Below are positions 53,429 through 63,205 of a DNA stretch of 64,000 bases, piece after piece; position 1 is the first letter of the stretch, and every line of letters starts with the position of its first letter. The position numbers and the translations under genes were made by a program. This stretch comes from Acipenser ruthenus (Eukaryota; Chordata; Actinopteri; Acipenseriformes; Acipenseridae). The notes under the pieces were generated by a model. The model had not been told where the DNA came from, searched no databases, and saw nothing but the letters and a program-made list of their open reading frames with translations. The stretch is from assembly GCF_902713425.1 (NCBI RefSeq), contig NC_081211.1, positions 17,299,936 to 17,363,935 of the forward strand. Direction: 5' to 3'.

Positions 53429-56400
53429 TTATTCCATCTTCACGTCCTGAAGTCCGGCGATCCTCCACTCCGCGCAGGCCTTGTCCTTCCCGAGGGTCCG
53501 GATGTCCAGAATTACAAAGTCCTTGATAAGAGTTTGTGCCCTTCTGGTCGTGGTGATAGTGTCTAGCTCCTGCTTGTGATAGACACAGACGTTACGGCCT
53601 TCCCACAGGATCTGCTTGACAACATTGATGACACGCCAAACGCACTTAGCTGTGCTGGTATCGATTCCTCCCGCAGGCCCATAGAGCACAGTCTCAGCGG
53701 TCATCTTGGCCGTGTCAGCAAACCTGTTTAGGAAGACAAAGACAGAGAGCCAGACACTGCCAGCCACATCACACTCCCAGAAGATATGGGCTGGTGTTTC
53801 TCTCTTGCGGCACTTTGCATAGGGGCATGTTTCTACTTGGGCTAGTCCCCTCCTGAACATGAACGCTCGAGTGGGGAGTGCACTGTGGACGGTGTTCCAT
53901 GCTATATCCTTCTGGACATTACTGAGGCAGCTGTGAGACACATTCTCCCAGATTTTTTGGCTTTGGGTGAGGGAGAAAGTAGCTACTTTTTCAATTTCCT
54001 GGGAACCGGCAAGATATTTAGTTACAGCCTTGTATTCCCAGGAGGCCAATTTTGCTTTATCTAAGCCCAATTTATATATAGTGTCCCTTAAGGTTCTATA
54101 ATACAATGGGGGGTCCCAGGAGTACGGCACAGTGTTATCAATAGTGCAGAGGCCCAAGGCCCTGAGACAGGTGGCAAAATAGAAACAATTCATGTAACAT
54201 ACCTTCCTGTCCAGGGCCTGGATGTTCTTGATAGTTTGCGTGAGCCCCTGCACTCGGGTGAGCTGCACAACGTCCGGGACCCCCTTACCTCCCTTCTTGT
54301 CGGCTTTACTCAGGGTGGCTCGCTTTACCCTCTCCATCTTGCTGCCCCAGATAAAGCGGTGGATAATGCGGTCCACCACTTTTTTGGTGGTCCTGTCTGG
54401 GGGAAAGATTTTTCCTACATAAGAGAGGATGGGGAACAGTATAGACTTGGTTATTAATACTCTACCCGTCATTGTTAAGGATCTTGTGCTCCATCCGCCA
54501 ATCTTTTTACGGACCTGGTTAATGGCCGCCGTCCAGCTCTGGGCCCCCGAGCTATTGTTCTCGAAAATGAGGCCCAGAATCTTGATTTTGTCCTTTTTGA
54601 CAGGGTACATGTCCGACAGTTCCCTATCTACCTGCCAATTTTTAGACACGTAGACTTCGCTCTTGGACTTATTAATCACTGCCCCGGTCGCCGTGCAGTA
54701 CTTCTCAAGGATATTACTAATCCGAGATACCGACGATGTGTTGGTGCAAATGAGTGACACATCGTCCATATATGCTGTTGTTTTGACCTGGACCCCGTTG
54801 GATCCAGGCAGCTGGAAACCAGTTATATTGGTATCCCTACGAATTGCCTGCAGGAGGGGTTCGATGCACACGACATATAGCAGTGGGGATAGTGGGCAAC
54901 CCTGTCTGACCCCTGACTGGATAGATATTTTACCAGTCAGGTGCCTGTTCACCAAGACTCGGGTACTAATATTTGTATAGATGGTTTTAACCCACCCCCT
55001 AAGTCCAGGAGCGAATTTCATCTGGTCCATCACTTTGTACATATATTCATGGCTTACCCTATCGAACGCCTTCTCCTGGTCAAGGTTGAACAGGCAGAGG
55101 GGATGGTTCCGTTCTCTAGAATAAGCCAGAATGTCCCTTGTTAACATTAAAATATCCGTGATGGACCTCCCTGGGACGCCACAAGCCTGGTCGGGGCCAA
55201 TGACCAAAGGGAGGTGTACTTGTAGCCGGAGCATCAGAGCTTTGGCTAGTATCTTGTAATCCACGCAAAGGAGGCTGATTGGGCGCCAATTCCGTAGATC
55301 TTTAACTTCCCCTTTCTTATGAAGGAGAGTAATTACACTCTCCCGCATAGAAGGGCCCAACCGCTTCTCCCTGTAGACCGCTCTGTAGACCTCCGCTAAA
55401 TGGACTTTTAGCGTGTCCCAAAAAAGATGGTAATACTCACCCGGGATGCCATCTGGACCTGGCGTCTTACCGGTGTTCATGGTCTTAACCGCCTGGGTGA
55501 GCTCCTCCAGCGTGAGTTCTGGGTCCTTCTCCTCCTCCTCGTCGTCCCGCACTGAGTCAGGCTCCAACTGGCTCAGGAACCACTCTATCAGGGTGTCATC
55601 TGTAGCTTTGATGTTATACAGGTCCCTATAGAAGTTCTCTACCACTTTTTTCACTCCCTCACTATCCTCTACTATCCTCCCCCTGCTGTCGAGCATGGAG
55701 GACATCAAGTGCCGCTTCTCCCTCGTTTTCTGGAAGAAGAAGCGAGTACACTTTTCGTCTTCCTCCATTTTTTGCACTTTTGCATTGTGCATGACCTTTC
55801 GTTGTTCCTCCCTACAAAGCACTGAAAGATCTAGCTTGGTCTGGGCTATCTCGTCGCTTACAGGGAACCCCCGAAGCTGAAGCAGGCTCAGACGCTGGAG
55901 GGCAGCATTCAGGTATTTATATTTGGCCCTCCTTTCTTTTGCTTTCCTCTTGCCTGCTGCTATGAAATAACCCTTAGTTCTCATTTTGACCATCTCCCAC
56001 CACTCTATAGGGGAGTTGAATAGGTCACGCAAAGTGGTCCACTCAACAAGCCTGCTCTTATAGGCTGCAGCTATGGAGGGGTCATCGAGTAAGGAGGTGT
56101 TTAATTTCCAGACCCCTGACCCCATCTGGGAGGTCTGAGGGACCTGCAATGTTACCTGCAGGAGCCTATGGTCAGAGAAGAAGACGGCCTGGGTGTCTAC
56201 TGCCGTCTTCGTAAGGGAGCTGGTATGCAGGACGAGATCTATACGGGAGAAGGAGGTCCCAGATGAGCTCACCCAGGTAAAGGGAGGCACCAGGTCCTTA
56301 CCTGCATCACACAGGGAGAAATCAGATATTACGGAGGACAAAACTCTACTAGAGCGGTCGTTGCGTGGCCTGCTCCGGTCTACGTCCCTCAGAGCACAAT

Positions 56401-56872
56401 TGAAGTCACCTGACACGATGACGGGTACGTTCCCCAGCAGGAGTGGACGCAGCTGTGGAAAAAATTGAACTCTTTCGTTTTGGTTAGTGGGTGCGTAGAC
56501 ATTGACCAGTCTGAGGGGAGTGTTGTTGTATGTCACATCCACGCTCAGAATTCTACCAGGTTCTACCTCCCTGCTGCTGCGGGAGGTAATAAATGGGTTT
56601 TTAAACAGGATACCTACTCCGTCGGCTCTGGCTATGTTGGAGCCCGACCAGAAGGAGTCCCCCAGGGTCCAACTCTCCTTCAGGTCCCTATAATCAGGGC
56701 TCGACGAAATACCACACTCCTGCAGAAAGATGAGATCTGCTTTCAAGTTAGCTAGATAGTTTAGTACATCAAATCTTTTTTGTGTCTCCCTGATGCTCCT
56801 GACATTAACAGACACACATATCAGGGCCATCAGGGTAGCTAACAAGAAAAGGAGTCGCTGCGTCCACCCCAT
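53429..56872 (-). CDS. LINE ORF2, copy F
   Basis: This is an intact 1147-aa ORF2 with all endonuclease and RT motifs of copy E. It carries more private changes than the others (DDEEEE for DEEEEE, LRGW for LREW, SVSR for SVPR, SVFV for SVSV), which suggests it is a separate lineage within the family. Confidence 0.9.
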   Translation of the reverse strand: MGWTQRLLFLLATLMALICVSVNVRSIRETQKRFDVLNYLANLKADLIFLQECGISSSPDYRDLKESWTLGDSFWSGSNIARADGVGILFKNPFITSRSSREVEPGRILSVDVTYNNTPLRLVNVYAPTNQNERVQFFPQLRPLLLGNVPVIVSGDFNCALRDVDRSRPRNDRSSRVLSSVISDFSLCDAGKDLVPPFTWVSSSGTSFSRIDLVLHTSSLTKTAVDTQAVFFSDHRLLQVTLQVPQTSQMGSGVWKLNTSLLDDPSIAAAYKSRLVEWTTLRDLFNSPIEWWEMVKMRTKGYFIAAGKRKAKERRAKYKYLNAALQRLSLLQLRGFPVSDEIAQTKLDLSVLCREEQRKVMHNAKVQKMEEDEKCTRFFFQKTREKRHLMSSMLDSRGRIVEDSEGVKKVVENFYRDLYNIKATDDTLIEWFLSQLEPDSVRDDEEEEKDPELTLEELTQAVKTMNTGKTPGPDGIPGEYYHLFWDTLKVHLAEVYRAVYREKRLGPSMRESVITLLHKKGEVKDLRNWRPISLLCVDYKILAKALMLRLQVHLPLVIGPDQACGVPGRSITDILMLTRDILAYSRERNHPLCLFNLDQEKAFDRVSHEYMYKVMDQMKFAPGLRGWVKTIYTNISTRVLVNRHLTGKISIQSGVRQGCPLSPLLYVVCIEPLLQAIRRDTNITGFQLPGSNGVQVKTTAYMDDVSLICTNTSSVSRISNILEKYCTATGAVINKSKSEVYVSKNWQVDRELSDMYPVKKDKIKILGLIFENNSSGAQSWTAAINQVRKKIGGWSTRSLTMTGRVLITKSILFPILSYVGKIFPPDRTTKKVVDRIIHRFIWGSKMERVKRATLSKADKKGGKGVPDVVQLTRVQGLTQTIKNIQALDRKVCYMNCFYFATCLRALGLCTIDNTVPYSWDPPLYYRTLRDTIYKLGLDKAKLASWEYKAVTKYLAGSQEIEKVATFSLTQSQKIWENVSHSCLSNVQKDIAWNTVHSALPTRAFMFRRGLAQVETCPYAKCRKRETPAHIFWECDVAGSVWLSVFVFLNRFADTAKMTAETVLYGPAGGIDTSTAKCVWRVINVVKQILWEGRNVCVYHKQELDTITTTRRAQTLIKDFVILDIRTLGKDKACAEWRIAGLQDVKME

Positions 56873-56877
56873 AGCGA

Positions 56878-58824
56878 CTATGATTGGGAGGTCGGGACAC
56901 TCTTCCTACTCTTAGCTCTACGCTTGCTTCGAGGGGGCTTGGGCTTATTTGCAACTCCCATCACCCCTGAGAAGGTACTCACTGCTGCCTCGTCCAAGAA
57001 GGCACCGTCTTTATATGCACAGTACGTGGAGTTGTTGGGGCTATTCAACTCCCCACAAGGTAAGTCTGGTGGAACTTGCTCAGGGCCCCTCGGAACGTGT
57101 GGGTCAGCTTTGTCCTGGGGGGGGGTTATGACAGACAGCATTCTTTGGCTGTTACCGTCTGTTGAGTTGGAGCTGTTAGCAGACTTCTGGCTTACCGCGT
57201 CCAGGGGTATTCCCATGTCCTCCAGTGCTGTATCTAGGAGGACCTCTAGGGGGCCCCTGGTTTTGCCCATACAAGGGAGGGGGTCAAGGATGCTTTGAAG
57301 GGAGGCCCTTCGCTTGAAGAGGGTCATTGCTACCGAGGTACTGCTGGTCAGGGAAGGTGTTGACCCCGACCTCTCCCTCGGTGCATTAGTGAACACCTCT
57401 TCTGCGAGGTGTGCTAGGGTTTGTGCCAACGACTGGGAAGGCTGGCTGGGGATGCCCTGGCTGGCTGCTACCTGCCCACTAGGCGGCAGTGTAGCCGTCC
57501 CACTCGCCTCCGTCTCTGCCTGCGAGGGCAAGACTGGGGACTTTGTGTGGACATTAGCTGGTTTTGGATCTATGGGGGCCACCTGCAACTTGCTGTCTTT
57601 GATCCTGATCTTCTTTCTTTTCCCCCCCTCGTCTCTACCCTTTCTTTTCCCCACCCCCTGCTGGTTCTTCACTCCCTTCCCCTCCTTCTCACTCTCACTT
57701 TCACTGTCGCTTTCGCTTTCCTCCCCCACGGACTCAATCCTTATGGCGTCATAACGAGAGCCGAGGGGGAGTGCTGGCGCTGAGAGGGCCCTACTCAGGG
57801 GGGGGCCGCTGCTGGGTCCGGGCTCCCTCCCTGCCTCGTGTTCTGCATCAGAGGAGCTACTGGAGGAGCTAGTGGAGTAGCTGTTGTACTCTCTCTCTGG
57901 GCTGGGGGAAGGGGTCCTCGTAAAACGGGACATGTCTCGGGGGCGGGGGGGTGAGGGGGGTGCTGGTGATGATGGTGGTGCTGGAGTCTGGGTCTTGGAT
58001 ACTGTTGGTGGTGATGTGGACTGATCTTTGTTACTTGCTCCCTCTTCCTGCTCAGGCCTAGGCTTGTTCATGTTTGCCTTGCTGGCTCTGGCCATGTTGG
58101 CATAGGAAGAGGGGCAGTCCTTAAACAGGTGCCCCTTCTTTCCACACAAATTGCACTGCCTCTCTTCTCTGCAGTGGCTGGTCTCGTGGGGGGCGCCGCA
58201 GTTCCTGCACTTGACTACAGTACATGCGGCCGCCAGGTGTCCTAATTCCCCACATTTCCTGCAGAGTTTTGGCATCCCATTATAGAATACCAGCCCTCTG
58301 TTGGGCCCTAACACTATGGAGTTTGGAATGTGGCGGACGCCTCCAATGCCCGATGGATCAACATTAAGGCGTACCAGCCACTTTCTGGCTCCTGTCCAAA
58401 CCCCATCTTCGTCTGTAATTTTCCTCCCTTCTGATGACACCCTCCCATAGCGGTTAAGCCATGTTGTAATATCATAGTCGCTAACAGCCTCATTGAAAAA
58501 TTGGACAGTAACAACTTTCATTTCTCTGTCTGTCAGTGCATCCACACAAAATTCTTTGTATGGAGCGAGATATTTATTCTCCCCCCAAAAGGACCACATT
58601 TCTTGTAACTTTTGGGGGTTCCTAAAACTGACCTCAAACACTTCCTTAAGCCCTGGCAATTTCACCAAACAATTCAAGTCAGAAGGGGAAAAACCCATAC
58701 CCCTCTGAAGAATGGTCCGGCTGAACTCCAGTCTCGTCAGTCCTGGTTCCGTTTCATCTTGCTTGTTTCTTGTGAAGCGCACCGCATTGTGCCTCCTGGT
58801 CTCCTGGGTTGGCCGGAACGCCAT
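56878..58824 (-). CDS. LINE ORF1, copy F
   Basis: This is an intact 648-aa ORF1 with three CCHC knuckles. N-terminal differences (RNKQDETE for RTQQEETE) and a few others mark it as distinct. Because the 5'UTR is missing, normal expression from a U5 promoter is not possible at this site. Confidence 0.9.
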   Translation of the reverse strand: MAFRPTQETRRHNAVRFTRNKQDETEPGLTRLEFSRTILQRGMGFSPSDLNCLVKLPGLKEVFEVSFRNPQKLQEMWSFWGENKYLAPYKEFCVDALTDREMKVVTVQFFNEAVSDYDITTWLNRYGRVSSEGRKITDEDGVWTGARKWLVRLNVDPSGIGGVRHIPNSIVLGPNRGLVFYNGMPKLCRKCGELGHLAAACTVVKCRNCGAPHETSHCREERQCNLCGKKGHLFKDCPSSYANMARASKANMNKPRPEQEEGASNKDQSTSPPTVSKTQTPAPPSSPAPPSPPRPRDMSRFTRTPSPSPEREYNSYSTSSSSSSSDAEHEAGREPGPSSGPPLSRALSAPALPLGSRYDAIRIESVGEESESDSESESEKEGKGVKNQQGVGKRKGRDEGGKRKKIRIKDSKLQVAPIDPKPANVHTKSPVLPSQAETEASGTATLPPSGQVAASQGIPSQPSQSLAQTLAHLAEEVFTNAPRERSGSTPSLTSSTSVAMTLFKRRASLQSILDPLPCMGKTRGPLEVLLDTALEDMGIPLDAVSQKSANSSNSTDGNSQRMLSVITPPQDKADPHVPRGPEQVPPDLPCGELNSPNNSTYCAYKDGAFLDEAAVSTFSGVMGVANKPKPPRSKRRAKSRKSVPTSQS

Positions 58825-58835
58825 CCTTCAGCTGG

Positions 58836-58998
58836 ATGTCCAGAATTACAAAGTCCTTGATAAGAGTTTGTGCCCTTCTGGTCGTGGTGATAGTGTCTAG
58901 CTCCTGCTTGTGATAGACACAGACGTTACGGCCTTCCCACAGGATCTGCTTGACAACATTGATGACACGCCAAACGCACTTAGCTGTGCTGGTATCGA
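58836..58998 (-). pseudogene. ORF2 3' fragment at a rearranged joint
   Basis: It matches about 3510-3672 of copy B (ORF2 C-terminus, with the GGTATCGAT variant seen in D and F), fused on one side to the ORF1 start of copy F and on the other to U5 3' flank (ATACCAACAC). Both joints show only 2-6 bp of overlap. Confidence 0.85.
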
Positions 58999-59119
58999 TA
59001 CCAACACTACACACTGCAATTCTATTATTTTACAACACAAGGAAGCCCCGCCAAAGCAGGGCATCAAAAAATTAGTTGAAACTCATAAATGTTCCTCTCC
59101 ACGGAAATCTTTAGTAAAA
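58998..59119 (-). pseudogene. U5 snRNA 3' half plus shortened flank
   Basis: 59043-59119 equals U5 nt 40-116. The flank is cut after about 45 bp, before the near-palindrome. It joins the 3' end of LINE copy G. Confidence 0.88.
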
Positions 59120-59756
59120 TACTCTTTTATTGAGATTTTACATTTTTTTACATTTACACCCATTCGTTTTTTCATTCATTTTACATTTCTTTTAAAGATG
59201 ACATTCATGCATACAGACATACATTTTGTTTTAAAAGCATTTAAAATACATTTAAAAACACCAAGACAATTGTGCTTTGTACATGGTTAAAACAGACACA
59301 GATTAAAATCAACATGAAAAAAACCTGTGCTGTTTTAAAAGTGACTGGAAAAAAAGAACCATCTATAAAAAACCAGTGCTTGTGAGGGCCGGGGAGTGCT
59401 CTCTAAATAAGTGAACATAAACCTAGATCTAAAACAGGGACAGGGGAAAAAGGGACAGTGTATAAACAGTGAGTTAAAATTCTAAAATTTTAAAACACTT
59501 AAAATGTAACTTTTAATAGTTTACATTAAAAATCTTAAAGATACATAAAACAAAACAAAACAAAATCAAATAAAACATTCAAATTAAATCAAAGGTCCAT
59601 AAAACTGAAACAAAAAGACTACATAAAACCAGGGCACCGTTGAAAAACGGTCATGCCAGCTAAAAAGGGCGGAATGCTGGCATGACAAAATAAATAAAAG
59701 GCTTAGCGGTGCCCCGTAGTCCCGCTCCTAGGAGCTAGCGTTTCCAGTTTTTTCCT

Positions 59757-62700
59757 TTATTCCATCTTCACGTCCTGAAGTCCGGCGATCCTCCACTCCG
59801 CGCAGGCCTTGTCCTTCCCGAGGGTCCGGATGTCCAGAATTACAAAGTCCTTGATAAGAGTTTGTGCCCTTCTGGTCGTGGTGATAGTGTCTAGCTCCTG
59901 CTTGTGATAGACACAGACGTTACGGCCTTCCCACAGGATCTGCTTGACAACATTGATGACACGCCAAACGCACTTAGCTGTGCTGGTAGTGATTCCTCCC
60001 GCAGGCCCATAGAGCACAGTCTCAGCGGTCATCTTGGCCGTGTCAGCAAACCTGTTTAGGAAGACAGAGACAGAGAGCCAGACACTGCCAGCCACATCAC
60101 ACTCCCAGAAGATATGGGCTGGTGTTTCTCTCTTGCGGCACTTTGCATAGGGGCATGTTTCTACTTGGGCTAGTCCCCTCCTGAACATGAACGCTCGAGT
60201 GGGGAGTGCACTGTGGACGGTGTTCCATGCTATATCCTTCTGGACATTACTGAGGCAGCTGTGAGACACATTCTCCCAGATTTTTTGGCTTTGGGTGAGG
60301 GAGAAAGTAGCTACTTTTTCAATTTCCTGGGAACCGGCAAGATATTTAGTTACAGCCTTGTATTCCCAGGAGGCCAATTTTGCTTTATCTAAGCCCAATT
60401 TATATATAGTGTCCCTTAAGGTTCTATAATACAATGGGGGGTCCCAGGAGTACGGCACGGTGTTATCAATAGTGCAGAGGCCCAAGGCCCTGAGACAGGT
60501 GGCAAAATAGAAACGATTCATGTAACATACCTTCCTGTCCAGGGCCTGGATGTTCTTGATAGTTTGCGTGAGCCCCTGCACTCGGGTGAGCTGCACAACG
60601 TCCGGGACCCCCTTACCTCCCTTCTTGTCGGCTTTACTCAGAGTGGCTCGCTTTACCCTCTCCATCTTGCTGCCCCAGATAAAGCGGTGGATAATGCGGT
60701 CCACCACTTTTTTGGTGGTCCTGTCTGGGGGAAAGATTTTTCCTACATAAGAGAGGATGGGGAACAGTATAGACTTGGTTATTAATACTCTACCCGTCAT
60801 TGTTAAGGATCTTGTGCTCCATCCGCCAATCTTTTTACGGACCTGGTTAATGGCCGCCGTCCAGCTCTGGGCCCCCGAGCTATTGTTCTCGAAAATGAGG
60901 CCCAGAATCTTGATTTTGTCCTTTTTGACAGGGTACATGTCCGACAGTTCCCTATCTACCTGCCAATTTTTAGACACGTAGACTTCGCTCTTGGACTTAT
61001 TAATCACTGCCCCGGTCGCCGTGCAGTACTTCTCAAGGATATTACTAATCCGAGGTACCGACGATGTGTTGGTGCAAATGAGTGACACATCGTCCATATA
61101 TGCTGTTGTTTTGACCTGGACCCCGTTGGATCCAGGCAGCTGGAAACCAGTTATATTGGTATCCCTACGAATTGCCTGCAGGAGGGGTTCAATGCACACG
61201 ACATATAGCAGTGGGGATAGTGGGCAACCCTGTCTGACCCCTGACTGGATAGATATTTTACCAGTCAGGTGCCTGTTCACCAAGACTCGGGTACTAATGT
61301 TTGTATATATGGTTTTAACCCACTCCCTAAGTCCAGGAGCGAATTTCATCTGGTCCATCACTTTGTACATATATTCATGGCTTACCCTATCGAACGCCTT
61401 CTCCTGGTCAAGGTTGAACAGGCAGAGGGGATGGTTCCGTTCTCTAGAATAAGCCAGAATGTCCCTTGTTAACATTAAAATATCCGTGATGGACCTCCCT
61501 GGGACGCCACAAGCCTGGTCAGGGCCAATGACCAAAGGGAGGTGTACTTGTAGCCGGAGCATCAGAGCTTTGGCTAGTATCTTGTAATCCACGCAAAGGA
61601 GGCTGATTGGGCGCCAATTCCGTAGATCTTTAACTTCCCCTTTCTTATGAAGGAGAGTAATTACACTCTCCCGCATAGAAGGGCCCAACCGCTTCTCCCT
61701 GTAGACCGCTCTGTAGACCTCCGCTAAATGGACTTTTAGCGTGTCCCAAAAAAGATGGTAATACTCACCCGGGATGCCATCTGGACCTGGCGTCTTACCG
61801 GTGTTCATGGTCTTAACCGCCTGGGTGAGCTCCTCCAGCGTGAGTTCTGGGTCCTTCTCCTCCTCCTCCTCGTCCCGCACTGAGTCAGGCTCCAACTGGC
61901 TCAGGAACCACTCTATCAGGGTGTCATCTGTAGCTTTGATGTTATACAGGTCCCTATAGAAGTTCTCTACCACTTTTTTCACTCCCTCACTATCCTCTAC
62001 TATCCTCCCCCTGCTGTCGAGCATGGAGGACATCAAGTGCCGCTTCTCCCTCGTTTTCTGGAAGAAGAAGCGAGTACACTTTTCGTCTTCCTCCATTTTT
62101 TGCACTTTTGCATTGTGCATGACCTTTCGTTGTTCCTCCCTACAAAGCACTGAAAGATCTAGCTTGGTCTGGGCTATCTCGTCGCTTACAGGGAACCCCC
62201 GAAGCTGAAGCAGGCTCAGACGCTGGAGGGCAGCATTCAGGTGTTTATATTTGGCCCTCCTTTCTTTTGCTTTCCTCTTGCCTGCTGCTATGAAATAACC
62301 CTTAGTTCTCATTTTGACCATCTCCCACCACTCTATAGGGGAGTTGAATAGGTCACGCAAAGTGGTCCACTCAACAAGCCTGCTCTTATAGGCTGCAGCT
62401 ATGGAGGGGTCATCGAGTAAGGAAGTGTTTAATTTCCAAACCCCTGACCCCATCTGGGAGGTCTGAGGGACCTGCAATGTTACCTGCAGGAGCCTATGGT
62501 CAGAGAAGAAGACGGCCTGGGTGTCTACTGCCGTCTTCGTAAGGGAGCTGGTATGCAGGACGAGATCTATACGGGAGAAGGAGGTCCCAGATGAGCTCAC
62601 CCAGGTAAAGGGAGGCACCAGGTCCTTACCTGCATCACACAGGGAGAAATCAAATATTACGGAGGACAAAACTCTACTAGAGCGGTCGTTGCGTGGCCTG

Positions 62701-63200
62701 CTCCGGTCTACGTCCCTCAGAGCACAATTGAAGTCACCTGACACGATGACGGGTACGTTCCCCAGCAGGAGTGGACGCAGCTGTGGAAAAAATTGAACTC
62801 TTTCGTTTTGGTTAGTGGGTGCGTAGACATTGACCAGTCTGAGGGGAGTGTTGTTGTATGTCACATCCACGCTCAGAATTCTACCAGGTTCTACCTCCCT
62901 GCTGCTGCGGGAGGTAATAAATGGGTTTTTAAACAGGATACCTACTCCGTCGGCTCTGGCTATGTTGGAGCCCGACCAGAAGGAGTCCCCCAGGGTCCAA
63001 CTCTCCTTCAGGTCCCTATAATCAGGGCTCGACGAAATACCACACTCCTGCAGAAAGATGAGATCTGCTTTCAAGTTAGCTAGATAGTTTAGTACATCAA
63101 ATCTTTTTTGTGTCTCCCTGATGCTCCTGACATTAACAGACACACATATCAGGGCCATCAGGGTAGCTAACAAGAAAAGGAGTCGCTGCGTCCACCCCAT
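59757..63200 (-). CDS. LINE ORF2, copy G
   Basis: This is an intact 1147-aa ORF2 with the same motifs as copy E. Private changes are few (IFDFS for ISDFS, YKHLN for YKYLN). It is open throughout, although its own ORF1 is frameshifted. Confidence 0.92.
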   Translation of the reverse strand: MGWTQRLLFLLATLMALICVSVNVRSIRETQKRFDVLNYLANLKADLIFLQECGISSSPDYRDLKESWTLGDSFWSGSNIARADGVGILFKNPFITSRSSREVEPGRILSVDVTYNNTPLRLVNVYAPTNQNERVQFFPQLRPLLLGNVPVIVSGDFNCALRDVDRSRPRNDRSSRVLSSVIFDFSLCDAGKDLVPPFTWVSSSGTSFSRIDLVLHTSSLTKTAVDTQAVFFSDHRLLQVTLQVPQTSQMGSGVWKLNTSLLDDPSIAAAYKSRLVEWTTLRDLFNSPIEWWEMVKMRTKGYFIAAGKRKAKERRAKYKHLNAALQRLSLLQLRGFPVSDEIAQTKLDLSVLCREEQRKVMHNAKVQKMEEDEKCTRFFFQKTREKRHLMSSMLDSRGRIVEDSEGVKKVVENFYRDLYNIKATDDTLIEWFLSQLEPDSVRDEEEEEKDPELTLEELTQAVKTMNTGKTPGPDGIPGEYYHLFWDTLKVHLAEVYRAVYREKRLGPSMRESVITLLHKKGEVKDLRNWRPISLLCVDYKILAKALMLRLQVHLPLVIGPDQACGVPGRSITDILMLTRDILAYSRERNHPLCLFNLDQEKAFDRVSHEYMYKVMDQMKFAPGLREWVKTIYTNISTRVLVNRHLTGKISIQSGVRQGCPLSPLLYVVCIEPLLQAIRRDTNITGFQLPGSNGVQVKTTAYMDDVSLICTNTSSVPRISNILEKYCTATGAVINKSKSEVYVSKNWQVDRELSDMYPVKKDKIKILGLIFENNSSGAQSWTAAINQVRKKIGGWSTRSLTMTGRVLITKSILFPILSYVGKIFPPDRTTKKVVDRIIHRFIWGSKMERVKRATLSKADKKGGKGVPDVVQLTRVQGLTQTIKNIQALDRKVCYMNRFYFATCLRALGLCTIDNTVPYSWDPPLYYRTLRDTIYKLGLDKAKLASWEYKAVTKYLAGSQEIEKVATFSLTQSQKIWENVSHSCLSNVQKDIAWNTVHSALPTRAFMFRRGLAQVETCPYAKCRKRETPAHIFWECDVAGSVWLSVSVFLNRFADTAKMTAETVLYGPAGGITTSTAKCVWRVINVVKQILWEGRNVCVYHKQELDTITTTRRAQTLIKDFVILDIRTLGKDKACAEWRIAGLQDVKME

Positions 63201-63205
63201 AGCGA

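Larger units (their letters stand above)
52778..58835 (-). mobile_element. U5-targeted Tx1-like LINE, copy F, lacking the 5'UTR
   Basis: The 3'UTR, ORF2 and ORF1 are complete, but the element breaks off 11 bp upstream of the ORF1 ATG (58835), where a 163-bp piece of ORF2 3' end follows. The U5 tag and 5'UTR are gone. Confidence 0.9.
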
